Origin: Daucus carota subsp. sativus
Lineage: Eukaryota > Streptophyta > Magnoliopsida > Apiales > Apiaceae
Reading direction: 5' to 3'
NCBI RefSeq assembly: GCF_001625215.2
Contig: NC_030386.2
Coordinates: forward strand, 35,901,296-35,965,295
DNA length: 64,000 nt
Shown here: positions 31,501 to 45,317 of the stretch, piece by piece
Layout: each line of letters opens with the position of its first letter
How positions within the stretch are numbered: position 1 is the stretch's first letter
The notes under the pieces: generated by a model
What the model was told of the DNA's origin: nothing
Database searches by the model: none
What the model saw: only the letters and a program-made list of their open reading frames with translations
Translations under genes and position numbers: made by a program

Positions 31501-33904
31501 TGGGTTGGGTTGGATCAGTTTATAAAACCCGAAACCCATGTCCAACCCAATTAAATCGGGTTAATACTATTTCAATCCAATTACTAATCCGGTTAAAAAA
31601 TTTCGGATTGGATCGGCCGAAATATGATCGGTTTGGATCGGGTTGGTCGGTTTCGCCAACCCGTGTACACCCCTGTATGTATGTATATTTTTTGTTCTAT
31701 TTGGTAGCAACATCCTTGAAAGTAACATCACAGACATGTATCTGCAGGTGGATATATCATCACTACTTTGCAATAGTTATGGCACTCATCAGTCTGACGT
31801 GGGAGATAGGACGCCAGCCTGACTGTGAGCAGAAGCAGGCAAGAATGACTTATATAAGCTATTCAACTTTATACTCTTGTTCATAACTATAACCAAGCCT
31901 TTTGCAGAAAGGTGTACAACTGTTTCTGAAATGGGCAATAATGCAAGGAATTGCAATGCTTCTGCAAAACAGATATCAAAGACAGAGACTCTATACTCGT
32001 ATTGCTCTTGGCAAGGTAGAGTCATTTCCATCCGAAGTTGATTATATAGCTGTAGATTGTCTATGCCTATTGTTCGCCCACTTGGAAACATCTTTTAACA
32101 GGACTAGACAAATTATTTGTTTACTTGATTGGAAATTTTGGCAGGCTAAGAGGATGGATGTTGTGTGGGGAGAAACTGCTGGAGTAGATGGCCAGTTATG
32201 GTTGTTGTGCCCTATACTCTTTACATTACAGGTAACTCAGAACGGCACAATTTTGATTCATGATGAATGCTACAAGTTTTATTAATCTTGACTATAATTT
32301 ACTTGAGGCGTGTTAAATTTCTGTGGATATGATAAAGTATATCTTATATGTTAACATAATATGTGTGACTGAAAGTTACCTAGCGTTGTTGATCATGTGT
32401 GTGACATGATTTTAGTTACTAATAATCCACTCCTGTTTTATGTATCTATAAAATTCCTTCCCATTTGTAATTATTAATTTAAGTCAACTAAATCATATAT
32501 AAAGAAGTTCCTTTGGATCTATTAATATATGCTATTAAGGAATTGGTAGAGATAAACTTTGATTGTCAGTATTTTTAGAAATTAGGATGTTTAGCTGGAG
32601 GAATTAAATTGTCATAGAACTTGTTTCTTTGTTTGGCAGGAAATATAGAAGACTATCTTCTTTTCACTCCAACTATTTTAAAAACTATATTATACGGCTG
32701 AGAGGGTACTACCATCACTAGGATTCTCATTCCTTCTTGCCTTGTTATTCACGCTGCCAATTCAACCCTAAACATGAGCTAAAAAATGTCATCAGGTGCC
32801 AAGTGCAATAAAAAAATTTTAAAATCCTTCTGATGATGACTTCGTGCCCACAAGTTAGTAGTTTTATATATTTTATGATTCAAACCGAATAGCCATTTAG
32901 AGAATAATTGCTCAGTGCGGTTTTAATGATCTTCATAATGGACCTTCAACATTCCATTTTCCTCAGTCTTAGCTTGCTCATCCTTCATCCCACTTGTGTA
33001 CAGTAGAGGCAATAGTGTTTGTTATCTGCTTATGTTCAATGAACTGCCAATATACAAGTTGGTAAAGTTTGTACAAAAACATTATATGTTTGATACATGT
33101 GTTTTATACAAACTGTCTGCATTTCACTCTCTAGAACTTGGTGAAAGTGAATAAAAATAAATATATATTTATACTTTTCAGTTAAACATCATGTAGTGGT
33201 TGTGAGGAAAACCATCCCTTAATGTAGGATAAATAATAATTTATCGAACATACATCTGTACTTCCCAAATCTCTAGAGTCTATACCAGTCAAGATTATGC
33301 AATCTTGTCAGGGTATTATGATAATATATAAAATTACTTTGCTGGTAGTATATACCTGCTAAGGAAGCTTGTCTATTAGACTTCCATGTAAAAATAGTTG
33401 CCATGTCCTCAAAGTAAGTTCTAGTTTTCTGATTTATACACAATTGCACTTCTTCTAAGAGAGGAGGGATTGTACTCTCTTGGTGATAAGAAACAATCAT
33501 TCAAGGTTGAGGATTTGTTTAATCAACCTATTATGCTCATGAGTGAGGAATTTGGTTGCTTTCTTGTCTCAGGGATTTGAAGCATATGTTGGAGTGTTGT
33601 TGCTTCAAACCGCAGTAGTTGGTGTTGTTCCTGAGTGGCAGGTGAGAACTTTATCCAGCCATCAACTGAAAATTTTTAAGATAAATTTAATCTTATTGAT
33701 CTTAATTTGTTTTTTTGCTCTCCATTTTTTTAATTTCCTGCTGTGGTAGACACTTAGATGGATTCTACATTTTTCTCTTGATAGGTAGTTACTTGTGGAA
33801 TACTTCTGATAGTTATGGCCACTGGAAATTTTGTCAACACGGTTCAGACTCTATTGGTAAAATCTCGGTTCAAGGCAAAGATGAAGAAAGGTAAAAGCAA
33901 GTAA
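28517..33904 (+). CDS. TMEM120: TMEM120 (TMPIT) family membrane protein
   Basis: Ten exons: 28517-28756, 28867-28945, 29054-29148, 29987-30091, 30406-30485, 31748-31838, 31908-32015, 32145-32231, 33573-33641, 33785-33904, giving 357 residues. TMEM120/TMPIT proteins are multi-pass endomembrane or nuclear-envelope proteins with a CoA-binding fold; the plant role is not established. The N-terminal third is a predicted coiled coil (ISELAKELQESSASL, KEAEKLEEELRRARYVLSEG). About six membrane helices follow: TALLFLVFPTLLLCL, YLYTGLALRENILRLNGSDI, WWIYHHYFAIVMALISLTWE, KGVQLFLKWAIMQGIAMLLQ, GVDGQLWLLCPILFTLQGFE, CGILLIVMATGNFVNTVQTL. It ends in a Lys-rich tail (FKAKMKKGKSK). Exon 6 seems to use a GC donor (AGCAG/GCAAGA); the nearby GT donor would put a stop at the junction. 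Intron 5 contains an hAT-type MITE, intron 4 a Stowaway element. Confidence 0.9.
30122..30355. mobile_element. Stowaway-like MITE in TMEM120 intron 4
   Basis: TA-flanked, 234 bp, ends CTCGCTCGGTTCATTATA and GTGGATTAGAGGGAG. The ends are more divergent than in the other copies. Confidence 0.6.
31037..31675. mobile_element. Non-autonomous hAT-type element in TMEM120 intron 5
   Basis: Inverted ends TAGGGGTGTACACGG and CCGTGTACACCCCTG. They are flanked by TATGTATG on both sides (31029-31036, 31676-31683), an 8-bp target duplication typical of hAT. The TGTA repeat allows a 2-bp shift of the boundaries. Inside, subterminal CGGTTTGGATCGG-like repeats flank an AT-rich core without coding capacity. 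Confidence 0.85.
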
Positions 33905-35841
33905 ATATATCGTGTGAGATTAGAAGAGGTTTTGTGGTCGGGTGACCAATTTTATAGTTTGGGTCTTGGGGCAATGGATGTTACACTCGCTTTTTCCAAA
34001 AGCAACTCCCTACCCATGTCACTCCTATATATGCCATACAATGCTATTGATGTTAGGGAGGGTGATTTTGGATACCATGAAACAGAGTTTGTTAATTTCA
34101 AGAAAAGAAAAAGAAATTAGACACAGTTTTGTTATAGTTGGTCATGATTGTACCAATTACTTTCTCGTATAACATCTGTTATTCTTATGCATTAAAATAT
34201 TGAAGTTGGTAGTTCTTTTTTTTTTTTTTAAGAGTTGGTATCTGTTGTGAACATGTAAATGTAATAACATTTTCTGTGTGCAATTGTTCAGGTGCTATAA
34301 TAATTAATAAAGCCAAGTTTACAGTTTTTGATGTTTCTCTTTAAGTATTTTATACTTGCCTTTGTGTTTTACTAGTCCAGTGTTGAATTTCCGACTTGCA
34401 ATTGGTAAAAATCCCCATCCCAGTACTATACAGCATTTGGCTAATTATTAATAAATTAAAAGGCTGGTGTTTATGTGTTTATCTAGTTGGTCATATAGAG
34501 GTTTTTTTTTTTTTTTTTTGACAAATGTTATGTAGAGTTTTAATATCTCTCCAGTATCCGTTTTATAATAAAATTGTCATTGTGTCTAGAAGAATGCTGG
34601 ATATCAAATTTCCATTCAGGAGCTTTTTTTTTTTGAAAATTTAAGGGCTTCCCTTTTTTTAAAAATGTATTATTTTATACTCCCTCCATCCCCCTCATTT
34701 GTTTACATCGGGAGACGGGGGCTCGGCACGCATTCTAATGCTCTCGTAAAACGTAGTTCAATAAATTATTTTGAACTTTTTTTTTTCTTCTGAATAAAGA
34801 TTTGATATTCAAATTTTTATACAAAAAAGGAAAATTTCAAAAAATAAGTTATAGAACTATATTATATATGCGTCTTGAAATGCGTGTCGAGCAGTGTGAA
34901 AAAACTGTAAAGAAATGAGAGGGACGGAGGGAGTAATTTTTTTAGATAGATATCATATATGTTAAGTGTTTTATATTCGCTAGTTAGCAGAAAAAATAAG
35001 GATTTATTTTAGGAAAAGGTAGAATTATAAATATTTTTCTCCAGAAATAAGCTTTTATTTTTGAAAAATAAATTTAGACAAATGACGAAATTGTTATGTA
35101 AATTTTGATCACAGGAAGGAACGACTTGATCATGAGTAATCAGAAAATGTGGTCCCAGTATGCTGGTAGAAAACCAGCCTCTATTCGTAAATGTAAGGAT
35201 GCTCGTGACAAAAAACAAATAAATGTTGCTTAATTGCCTGGCCCGATTCCGTAATTTTTCTGCGATTAGCCCACCCTTGAAGAAATTGAGGGTTGCGGCC
35301 GTTTTATTTACCCCCTCTCCAGAAGATATATCTTTTTGACGAAATTGAGGTTGTCACCTTTTTCTTTGCGCACCTCTCTAGAAGATACATCTTATGGACT
35401 AGAATTAACCCAGTGGGGTTATTAGCGATTTATTGGATATGGATTTTGCAAAATGTGGTTTGGTAAGAGGAAGATACGCGAAATGCTGCACCGAGCTGAG
35501 CATAAATGTATTCCTCTACTCTGTAGCCTGTAGCAATCTTCAACAATATTTGGCATCGCATTTTTTAGAACATAACAATCAACTACTGCAATGTTACTGT
35601 TCCCTTTAGTGGTAGATAATCTGTGATGATAACTGTCACGTTAAATTACCTGATTCCCATGGCAAAACATAATGTTATTTGAAAGATGGCTAGAGAGGAT
35701 TACAAGAAGCAACATTAATTTATCCATGGAAGGTTAATCTCTTGTGAAAGACCACTTGTTAAGCTGGGGAATACGAGCCCAGTAAGTATACATGTAAAGA
35801 GCTTGTTCAGCATTGTCATAGGCCTGAGCCATGTTACTGTA
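33905..35841. other. Convergent TMEM120-MEB intergenic region
   Basis: About 1.9 kb with the TMEM120 3' UTR (similar to 15.7-16.07 kb), a Stowaway MITE (34680-34933) and no recognisable gene. Confidence 0.55.
34680..34933. mobile_element. Stowaway-type MITE
   Basis: TA-flanked, 254 bp, ends CTCCCTCCATCCCCCTCATT and AATGAGAGGGACGGAGGGAG. Near-identical in layout to 51918-52167. Confidence 0.9.
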
Positions 35842-38800
35842 TCAATAGGATGCCCACCCTGGTTTCATTACTCGAGTCTCTTGCGTGACAACAAAGCTTG
35901 AATGGAATACATCAAGCTTCTTCAGGAACATATTGATCAGGTTACCAGCTTCATAAGAAATGCCCGAGACCATCAGCCCCATCATAACACAGTACAGTAC
36001 AGTTTTCATATAAGATTTTGGTGTTCTCTTAACATATGCCTTTCCACAGGCTAGTATAATAATGGCTGACAGCGAAGATGCTGCAACCATTACAAGCTTG
36101 AGGTTCCTGTCATCACTCGATCGGAAAGAGAAGCCATAGGTAATAGGAGGAATTAAGCCAAATGTAAGGAATGATAGAACAGCAAAGACTGCATGAAGTA
36201 GAAAATTTCTTCTGTGGCCCAGTAGTTCATGGTACCTGTCTACTCGCTTATCTAAATGATCAGAAGCTTCCGTCTTCTTATCATTTTCCAGTTCCCAAAG
36301 CTGTAGAAATTTTTTTCTTGGTTAGGCATCTTCACTGTCTAAAATTTCTTAAAAAGTCATGGTCAAATTGTGATGGCACGTGTCAGATATATATATTATT
36401 ACAAAATTGTGGTAATAAATTGTTCTCTCCACAAGTTTCACGTCTAACTTCTTAGCTGCTCAAGTTATATAAAAGTTTAAATAATGTAGTTCAGATCAAA
36501 TAACGCATAGTGAACCAAGTCTCCACAGTCCACATTAAGTTATACTACTAGGAATTAAAACAATACTTACATTGTGACCAATAATAATTAGCCCTCCAAT
36601 AAGAGTAGCCAATCCCAGAGCCAGAACATTCACTACAATTATAGAAATGTTAGAGAAACTCGTTGACATCATTGTTACTATTCGAACCCAAATGATAAAA
36701 TTTACAAAGTATAATAGGTCCACAGAAAAGTTTTAAGGCAATTTATGTGCAAGCACGTTCCAAGACAGTTAGAGTTCTTATTGCCAGCGTGCACAATATG
36801 CAGATATCTTGGGAGGATATTTTAAAACACCAGCCACAAAGGTCATTGAGAAAGATGACAAATATGCCTCTGTGCTATGTGTTTTTTATTCATTAGTAGA
36901 TGACCTTTTTCCTTTAGTCACAAGTCCATTTTTTACATTGCAATATATTGATTAATCTGACAGAGAAAAAACAAACAACCGACCCGGCAGGACATATTAG
37001 AAAAGTGTTAGCTGTAGCATTAGCTTATAAACTAACCATGGGGGTAAGATCCATGTTTTTGTTAAAATATCTTTGTGTCTATTTAATTTATAATTATAAA
37101 TCAAGTACCACCCTTCCTTTTTTTTTTTATTACTAGAATTAATTTAAACCATAATTCACTCTAAGCGTTCAAGCACTCACAAATCTCACACTCCATATAT
37201 CATGTACTGGAGACTTTGAAGAATTCTATGTACTATATGCAAAACAATGGTACAGCACAACAGGATCTAGGAAACTTACATGTGGCAGCATCAGAGCCAG
37301 CCGCCGATGACACAACTCCGAGGCTTGATATTGATTCCACTAATCCTCCATACACAATGCTTTTTATAATCTCCAGACCCCGAATTCCTTCTGCAGATAT
37401 GTCGCTTTGTTCATTTATTTGGATTCGAGTCTCAAGATGTTGCAAATTTTCAGTTTCTGCTGGATTAGTTAAATCCTGCACTCTTTGAGCATCAGGGTCT
37501 TCAGTTTGACTGGTTGCAACCACCATTATTGTGTCACTGACTGCAAAACAATGCATTAGTAATGAAAGGGTTAGGACTGATGATTGGTTCAATTCTACTT
37601 GTACAACTTGAGTAATTAAATGTCAGTCTCAGGTGCGACATCTCTTAATAATCTGATGGATAAGATATTATGTTGGTTTTTTCGATGAAAAACAAAAGAA
37701 TACAATATGCCTGGAAGTATGATGTTATTACTCTAGGTTATATATTCTGACTATAAACCTTCTGTTAATAGGTTAGATATTCCAAGCCTCTTTTCCCATC
37801 TCACCAAACGTAATCATTGTAAAAATTGATTACAAGAAAGCAACATGAATTATAGATAAAGACCTTGGACTCTTTGTTGATTCATCTTCATGAGCCCATA
37901 AACATAAAATTGAATTGTTTTTAAGAGGTTGATGATTGTATCTCTCTCTCAGATTCAATTCACTCCCATAAACATAAAATTTTCGAATGAGCTTTCATTT
38001 TTAAAGCCCAGACTTTGATAATTTTAGTGGTTAAACATTAGAGGTGAAAGAGTTACTGATTCGTTGGAAGTCATGGCTATGCAATCACAGATCCCTTAAA
38101 ATCATTGAAACCCTGGTACCATTTGTTTGTTATTTTGGATGAATGATATCTACGAACTCATTCATTTTTTTTAGTGAAAGATATTTACCATTTTATTCAT
38201 TCTAATCTTTTGAACTAATTCCACTTAGCCTGTTGGTAACCATTAACTAATCTAATATAAAGAACTACATCTACTGCTTTCCACTATACTCACTTTATAC
38301 ATTATTATCAAGTGATCTCACACTCTACTCACTTTTCTTACTTTTTCTCCCTTTACTCTATTTCTTAATCGTCGTGCCCAACCCAAATGTAAACATTTGG
38401 GTGGGACGTAGTGAGTATTTTTAAATTTTAGATATATTATACTCTTGGGCCTTAAATTATAAGTATCTTAGCAATCTTTGATTTGTGAAAATTTAAAATT
38501 AAAATAATTTTAAAACAATCTAAAATTGTATAATTTATTGAACCACCCAAACTTGACACTACTAAAAATGTTTGCAAGGTGTTTCTAACCTGAACCTTTT
38601 TGAGCAGCTGTATCCTTAAAGGTGTTTCTAAGATTAATCTGTCTTCCATGAAGTAATAGATTGTTCTGGATTACTGGAATTGGGGCAGTTTGATCAGCTT
38701 TCAAGGGTTCATCTGTGTATGCCTCTGCTTTCTTTGTGTGTGTTTGTCGATAATCTTCAGAATAATAGATATTTTCTGTCAATTAATGTATAAAGTAATC

Positions 38801-41800
38801 ATTGTTCTTCCATAACATATCCATGATTTTAATTGCTAGGCATTTAAATGAACACATCATGCTATCTAGCAACAACACAAAAGAACCTCGCCAGCTTAAG
38901 AATAAACAAATAAGATTGTGATCAACAACTTCAAGTAGCAACAAAATTACTGCATCTAAACCATGACAATATATTCCTGTTGTATAAGCAGAGAGAAGAG
39001 AGAAACCAAATGGTTATTAAATTAAAAATATATTATCATACCTTCCCTGCCCAAGTACAATTTCCAAGATTAAAAAGTTTATGACTACGTTATTTAACAT
39101 GAAATACAGAAGGCAGATTCTAGCAAATGTCATTAGCCTTCCCGGTCAAAATCAAGCACCATCTGAACTTACAACTGGTAAAGAAACGAGTATTCTTGGA
39201 CTGCACACTGCTGTGACATCACACGGTATTATTCCCTGCTAAATATTAAGCATATTGGTACATGACCTATGATAAGTGTTACACCTCTGTTGGTCATCGA
39301 CATATATTGGTACTCAATTTAACAGAGTCAAGCTGCAACTTTTAATGAATGGACCTTAAGATCATATCCTTTAAGAAAAGTCTGCCGCAATTGTTGCACC
39401 AATAATTTGCCACCAAATACAAGTAACTAGATGATAAATTCTACCTTGTAAACAAAAAAAAAACCCTGAATTGGTGGAAATGTGGACGAACTTACAAACT
39501 AACAATAAATTTATATGGATAAAGTTTTCATTAGTTGTAAATTCCTGAGTCCAGATATAATCACAAGGCAAATATTCTGATTAACAATTCTAATATTCAA
39601 CAATCAGCACAGAAACAAGCTGAATAATGAGACTGCTGTGTAGGTTGTTCAAGCTGTAAAAGCACAAAATTCTACTGACTAACCTTTATTATTTGTTGTA
39701 ACTTCTCCAAATTTGATTTGTGTTGCAAATTCAGATAGAAGGGATGCACCACCAATTTGCTCATTTTGAGGAGATATACTTAGAGTTACATTCACTTTGC
39801 TGTCTGTGAATGATTCTTCAAGGAATGATAAAGGTGTCTGTAATAGAAAAGCCGTATCCTTCTCATCTGCAAAGCCACCGTTCAATATGAGGTACAAACT
39901 CAGCTAAAACACTAGACCAAACCAACATTTCTTGAGTTCTCGCATTAAATTCAAATTTCTTTCAAATTTCCAAAGAGAGCACAACAGATGGGCTAAGGGT
40001 TATTTCAGATTAAATACACACTTTTATCATCTATGTAAGGTGAAGACGGGTAGCATATTAAATAATAATTTGTGAGAACAATACTGAAATTATCTCAATA
40101 CCTGGAGTTCAACCTATATATATACTATATTGAAACAACAGGAAATTGGCGAACATGAAAAAGTCAATTTGACAGCATTTAGCATCAATCATGTACCTGA
40201 ACCTTTATTTGGTATTGTTCCATTGACCTTTTGGTCTGTTTTGGAAGTCTCAACAGTAATAGAACTGACGCCAAAAGGGATAAAAAACTTGAGCCCATTT
40301 TCTTGAGGTTTAAAGGTAGAAAGTTCCGCAGCTTCTCTGGTAGAAGTTGGTGGGATGTCTGCCAGAGTTATTTCTGGATGTTCACCTTGACGATTAAGCG
40401 GCGCCTCGTAGTATGAAGGTGATAAAACATTAGTGCCACCTTCCTTGGATCCACTAATTTCACTCCAGACACTTCCTTCATCAGTGTAAATTTCATGTGA
40501 GGGAGATTTGTTTGGTGAGGCTTCCCCATTCTCCTCATTCAAGTTCATAGAAACTTGATCTTTACAATTATTTATGCTTCCAGGTTCCGCCAGACTGATT
40601 TTTTGAGGAGATATATTATCGGTTCCACCTTCCACAGATTCTTTGTTACTACTCTTTACAGGTTCTCCATTTAAATCTGTATAAGCATGCGAGGAAGATA
40701 CATGCATTGATGAGACACTACCATTTTGTTGCCTCGTGGACTTTGAAGGAATAAGCACTTCAGTGTCATCTGTTTCCACATCTGCACTAGTTATGACTCC
40801 TGCATTGGCATTTCACATCAGAATAGTAAGGCTTTTACGTGAGATAATTAGATTAACATAATCTAGTAAAGTGCTATCCTATCAACGATCCAGTCCAGCA
40901 ATATAAGCTGATGTCTGTAATTCCGATTATCTCGTCATCAAGCTATTGATGATGTGTCTCCTCTACACAAAAACACACAGGACCTTACAGAGTTACAGTT
41001 TGATGGTAATGGCGAGTTTGAAGCCATTCCTTATTGGGGCTATTGCTCAGATATCTACAAATGGGATAAAGGGAAGGCTTTAGACACAATGCAACCATGC
41101 CTTACTTGTAGAATATAAACATGTAAGGGGTGAATAACGGATGAAACTGCCTTCATCCATAGCTTGGATTAAGGAACTAGGTTTTTGAGGAGTCTTTACA
41201 CAACAGAATAGGAAATAGAAGCTAACTGTATACGGACTTCAGTTTGTACTATCTTCCATTCTTGTTAAGTGCCTTCTGTTCTTTTTGCACTTTTATTTAC
41301 ATTGCACCTGACAGCCCATGAATTCAAGTTCCTTCTGATCATTAAATGCTCAAGGCAGTTTATGAAAAAGCACTTCACTTAGTTATTGACCAATTGTAAC
41401 TGCTACCTGATGCATTCGCATTCTCGATTATATGCAAAATGATATTTGAGGTATATACTGACCTTAAAAAGCTACTCTCTTCAAGAAACATTATTATAGA
41501 CTAGACTTGTGATTTATCTTTGGTAACCACTGAGTTTTCAGGAGTCAATATAGAGCTCATGCACAAGTACTAATGACTAATTAAAAAGAAAACACATATT
41601 TTGTCAAAAAAAAAGAAAACACATATGAAGATTCCATTACTGTGTATCTCTGTGATAAAATTTTAGGTTACTATCATTTTTTTAGTTCTCTTGCAACAAA
41701 AAATTTACATATATAACAATTATGGGAATGTGATACTTGGCCCATAATCCAACCTCATATAGGTTGGCCAGGGTTGAACATGTGCCAACTGCATAATTAT

Positions 41801-44532
41801 GTAGATATATTTTTTCAATCAACTATGGTCAGAAATCACATTAACAAGTTCGAATAATTAGATTAATGTAATAAAAAAAGCACAGAATTAATCATGCTTA
41901 CATCACGAGAAAAGGCCCTGAATATCAAATTGGAGTTAAAATGCGCCGAATATCACGTTATGAAAATATGACCCTAAATACCACTCTATGACGTTGAATC
42001 ATGTAGCGTTAGGTTATAAGGATAAAACGCTATCGTGTATAAAACGCTACATCGTGTAGCGTTATGAGAGTATTGTTACATGGGCTTGGGCTTCAAACGT
42101 TAGATAAAGTAACGCTATGACCTAACGTTACATTATCTAGCGTTAGGTTTTTTAGGGTTTCCAGGTGTTTGCCTTATGGGCTTGGGCTAAAACAAGGGAT
42201 AAATGTAGCGTTTTCAAAAAAAAAAAATTATAAACGTTACACGATATAATGTTATAAAGTGATGTTTGGGGCCATATTTTTTGGATCTGATATTTGAGCC
42301 ATTATTGCTTGAAATTATGATACTCATGGCCAACACCCCATGCTCATCAATGAGTTGACAGGTGGTAATATGACATATGATTCCACTTCACTTCATTAAC
42401 TTACTTTTATCTGACTGAAAAAGAGTAGAAAACCAGCTTTTCTTCAAAACTTGTGTTTGTGGAGGATCTTGCAAATTATCCTCGTCACTCTTATCTCTAA
42501 TCATGCGGAACAACTTAAAGCCATTACCTACAAGATAGATAAAAACATATGCAATCAGACCAGCTATTTGTGAAATGTCAATAAGTAAGATATACACAAT
42601 ATGGATAAATGGATGAAGCACTAGATCTATATACTTAAAGTTGGTAAAAACCAAACTTTTGGTGCTATTAAATCGAAGCATCCATTTTGATGATTTTGGT
42701 TTACAGATGGAACATCAGTGGTCAGAGAGTCATCACATTTAGCAGTGGGGACAGGACCCAGTGAAGATACATGCAATAATGGGAGATACTTAAACATGTC
42801 TACCACATTTACATTAGAGAAAAAAGTTACTAGTCATATTGTTAGTCAAGTATGCTAGGAAAATAAAAATTCTCCATTACACGAATAATTTAAACCTGAG
42901 GGAATGAAGATGCTGAAACAAGATAAGCATCTGAATACATCTGGTTCTTGAACTTGATCAATATTATTAGATGCAAGTGCTCCACTATCATCCACACAAT
43001 TATCAACTGTATTGTGAGATGGATCGCTGGTTGTTGGCACGGATGTCGAAATTGGGCCAGGGCCTGTAACGTTCTCTAACTTGTTACGCTTACCGTCTTC
43101 GCCTAAATTTGGAAGTCGGCGTTTCCTTTTCCGGATAATAACCCTTTTGGTGATACAAGAATTGCAGTTTGGACAATACAAGTCATGTGTATCCTGTTTC
43201 CTCAAAACTCTTTCAACATCCAACTCAGTGGCTTCATGATGATCACTTGCATATAATTGGTCAGTTTCCGTACTATGTATTGCTATATAGTTAGAGAAAT
43301 TCAAACTTGTTTTATCTTCTTCTACAGAAATTTCAGAAGGCGAGAGACTGGAACCTGACAAACTGCCATGCTGTTTTGCATGTTCAAGTTCACTTTCCTG
43401 GCTCAAAAATTCTCCAGTTCCAATATTTAAACTACTTTTTGTTACATCTGCTACGCAGTCACCGTCAATTTTCCCAGGATCAGTATGTTCAGTGCCACTG
43501 TGTCCATTTGAAGATAGTTCAGTAGTAATTCCTGTACCTGCATTCACAGAATACATATATTTGTCAATAACCTAACATGTTTCCCAAATGTCTACATGAA
43601 CATGAAATTCGGTTTGATAACTCAGAAGTTTTATAGAAGGCAAAAAGACCTAGTGGTTTTGGTTTATACAACACAACTTAAAACATTGTCCCTCTTTCAT
43701 TTACAACCTACACATAAACATCACCCAAATCTGCTAAAAACATATCTCGATCCTCAATTTGAACTACTAAACTACAAACTCACAGTAACATATCTTGTTG
43801 TGGCCTTTCTACTTCTTATTTTGATTAACATCATACTAACCATACGGTTCCGAATACATAAACACCGAAAAGAGTCAGCAGCATATAAACCAAACTATGT
43901 GAATCAGATACATGACTTAACTCATTGACAGAGATGTAATCAGTCTAAGCAAATCTAAATATAAGCCTGTCGAAAATGTCAAGCAGATCTGTACAGCGTA
44001 CCTCAATTAAAAAGCATCAGCCAGCGAAATCAGTACATACAAAAATTCACAACATATGATATCCTATTAACAAGCACATAAGCAAAATAAAAAATAAAAA
44101 AAATAATAAAGTAATCTGTATAAAAGTGTAGTACTCTACACATATGGCCTCTTCTTTTCCCCAAACGGTCCACACGTAGGGCACAATGTGTGTATATATG
44201 TATGTATAGTTTAAGAGAGAGTTAATACATTTCACCGAGTTATCGAAATCAACTTGTTGATACAATTCCGCTTCCGAGACGTCAATTCCTCCATTATCAA
44301 TCGTTTTAAGCTCCTGGATAGATGTAGGTATGAGATGAACATCATCTTCAACTTCGCCATTAGTATTTGCACTTTTGTGCTGCTTATAATCATCGTTATC
44401 ATCATCTTCTTTGATGTGATTTGGATTAAGGTTATTAGGTAATTTTGTACTCCGCCTTGCTTGCAAATCTTCAATTTCTTCTTCCTCTTGTTCTGTTTCT
44501 TCAATCTCACGTGTTATTTCTGCTTTCTCCAT
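35842..44532 (-). CDS. MEB-like membrane protein with C-terminal VIT/CCC1-like domain
   Basis: Nine exons on the minus strand: 44532-44229, 43537-42896, 42527-42405, 40781-40197, 39866-39684, 38775-38590, 37540-37280, 36632-36571, 36300-35842, giving about 934 residues. It matches the 'membrane protein of ER body' (MEB) family, ER proteins with a vacuolar-iron-transporter-like domain implicated in Fe/Mn transport. The N-terminal part is acidic and low-complexity; a cysteine motif follows (LYCPNCNSCITKRVIIRKRK, then DVFRCLSCFSIFIPSG, GNGFKLFRMI). Exons 4-6 encode a long Ser/Asn/Glu-rich spacer, and the last three the VIT-like domain: EIIKSIVYGGLVESISSLGV, NVLALGLATLIGGLIIIGHN, RVDRYHELLGHRRNFLLHAV, FGLIPPITYGFSF. 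The first seven introns are phase 1. The exon 1 donor (AAAT/GTATTA) is weak but is the one found that keeps phase with exon 2; an unseen small exon is possible. Confidence 0.85.
41940..42270. repeat. GTAGCGTTA/TAACGCTAC palindrome-rich segment
   Basis: Short units such as GTAGCGTTA, AACGCTAC, TAACGTTACA and ATAACGTGATATTCG-like ends recur in both orientations inside an intron of the MEB-like gene (between 40782 and 42404). It looks like a decayed inverted-repeat element, but boundaries could not be set. Confidence 0.45.
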
Positions 44533-45317
44533 GGATATACTTTAGTTTTACTATAGATGTATGATACACTCGTACTGTATTACTAGTACATCTGTGCAGT
44601 ATATAGTGATAGTATTGATGCCCGCGTTGCAGGGCTTTGAAACTGAAATAAAATTTACTGAAATGAGGAAGTCATACATTTGCATTTGGCTTGCAGGAGA
44701 AAGCAGCATAGCATAGCGTTACAAATTGATAATCAAACAAAACGATATAAAACTGTTCTTCGTGAGACCTTGTTGAATGTTGATGAGCCTGGTTCAAGAG
44801 CTAAAGGTTGATGAATGGTGGATGATGTTGCTAGTGTGTCTTCGATTGTTGTATGCTGCATTAGTATGTTTGGTACCGATTCGTGTTAAAGGTCGTGGTA
44901 GTGAGTCAGTTTATCTAACTTCACCTTTAATTCGATTGCTTAATATATAATAAACCAATACTTAAATTTAAAAAAATACTTTGTTCAAATATAATATTTA
45001 AATCTAAAGTAGAATTTTATGAAATACATATTTTACTTAATGTAATTGAAAGAAACGAAGCACTTATCATTATTCAAATGGATTACTTTCTTGACACATT
45101 TGAACATATAACAATTGGATTGTTGCTGGGCTTTGAATTTTGAAAAAAATTTAGTCGACAAAGTAATTTGGACATTTAGCAATTGGATTGTACTGAGCAC
45201 CATATAGCATAATAATATGATCAAAATTGGAATATTAATTCATAAATATAATTTCTAAGATATTCTCGGATGGACATTTAGCAATTGGATTATACTGAAC
45301 ACCATATAACATTGTAT

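Noticed and set aside
31455..31886. 143-codon plus-strand frame
   Set aside because: It runs from the hAT-type MITE across TMEM120 exon 6; only the exon part is coding, in its own splice context.
38285..38415. Possible additional Stowaway element ending GGGTGGGACGTAGTGAG
   Set aside because: The right end looks real, but no matching left end was found, so it is not listed as an element.
43596..43928. 110-codon plus-strand frame
   Set aside because: It lies in an intron antisense to the MEB-like gene and has no recognisable domain.
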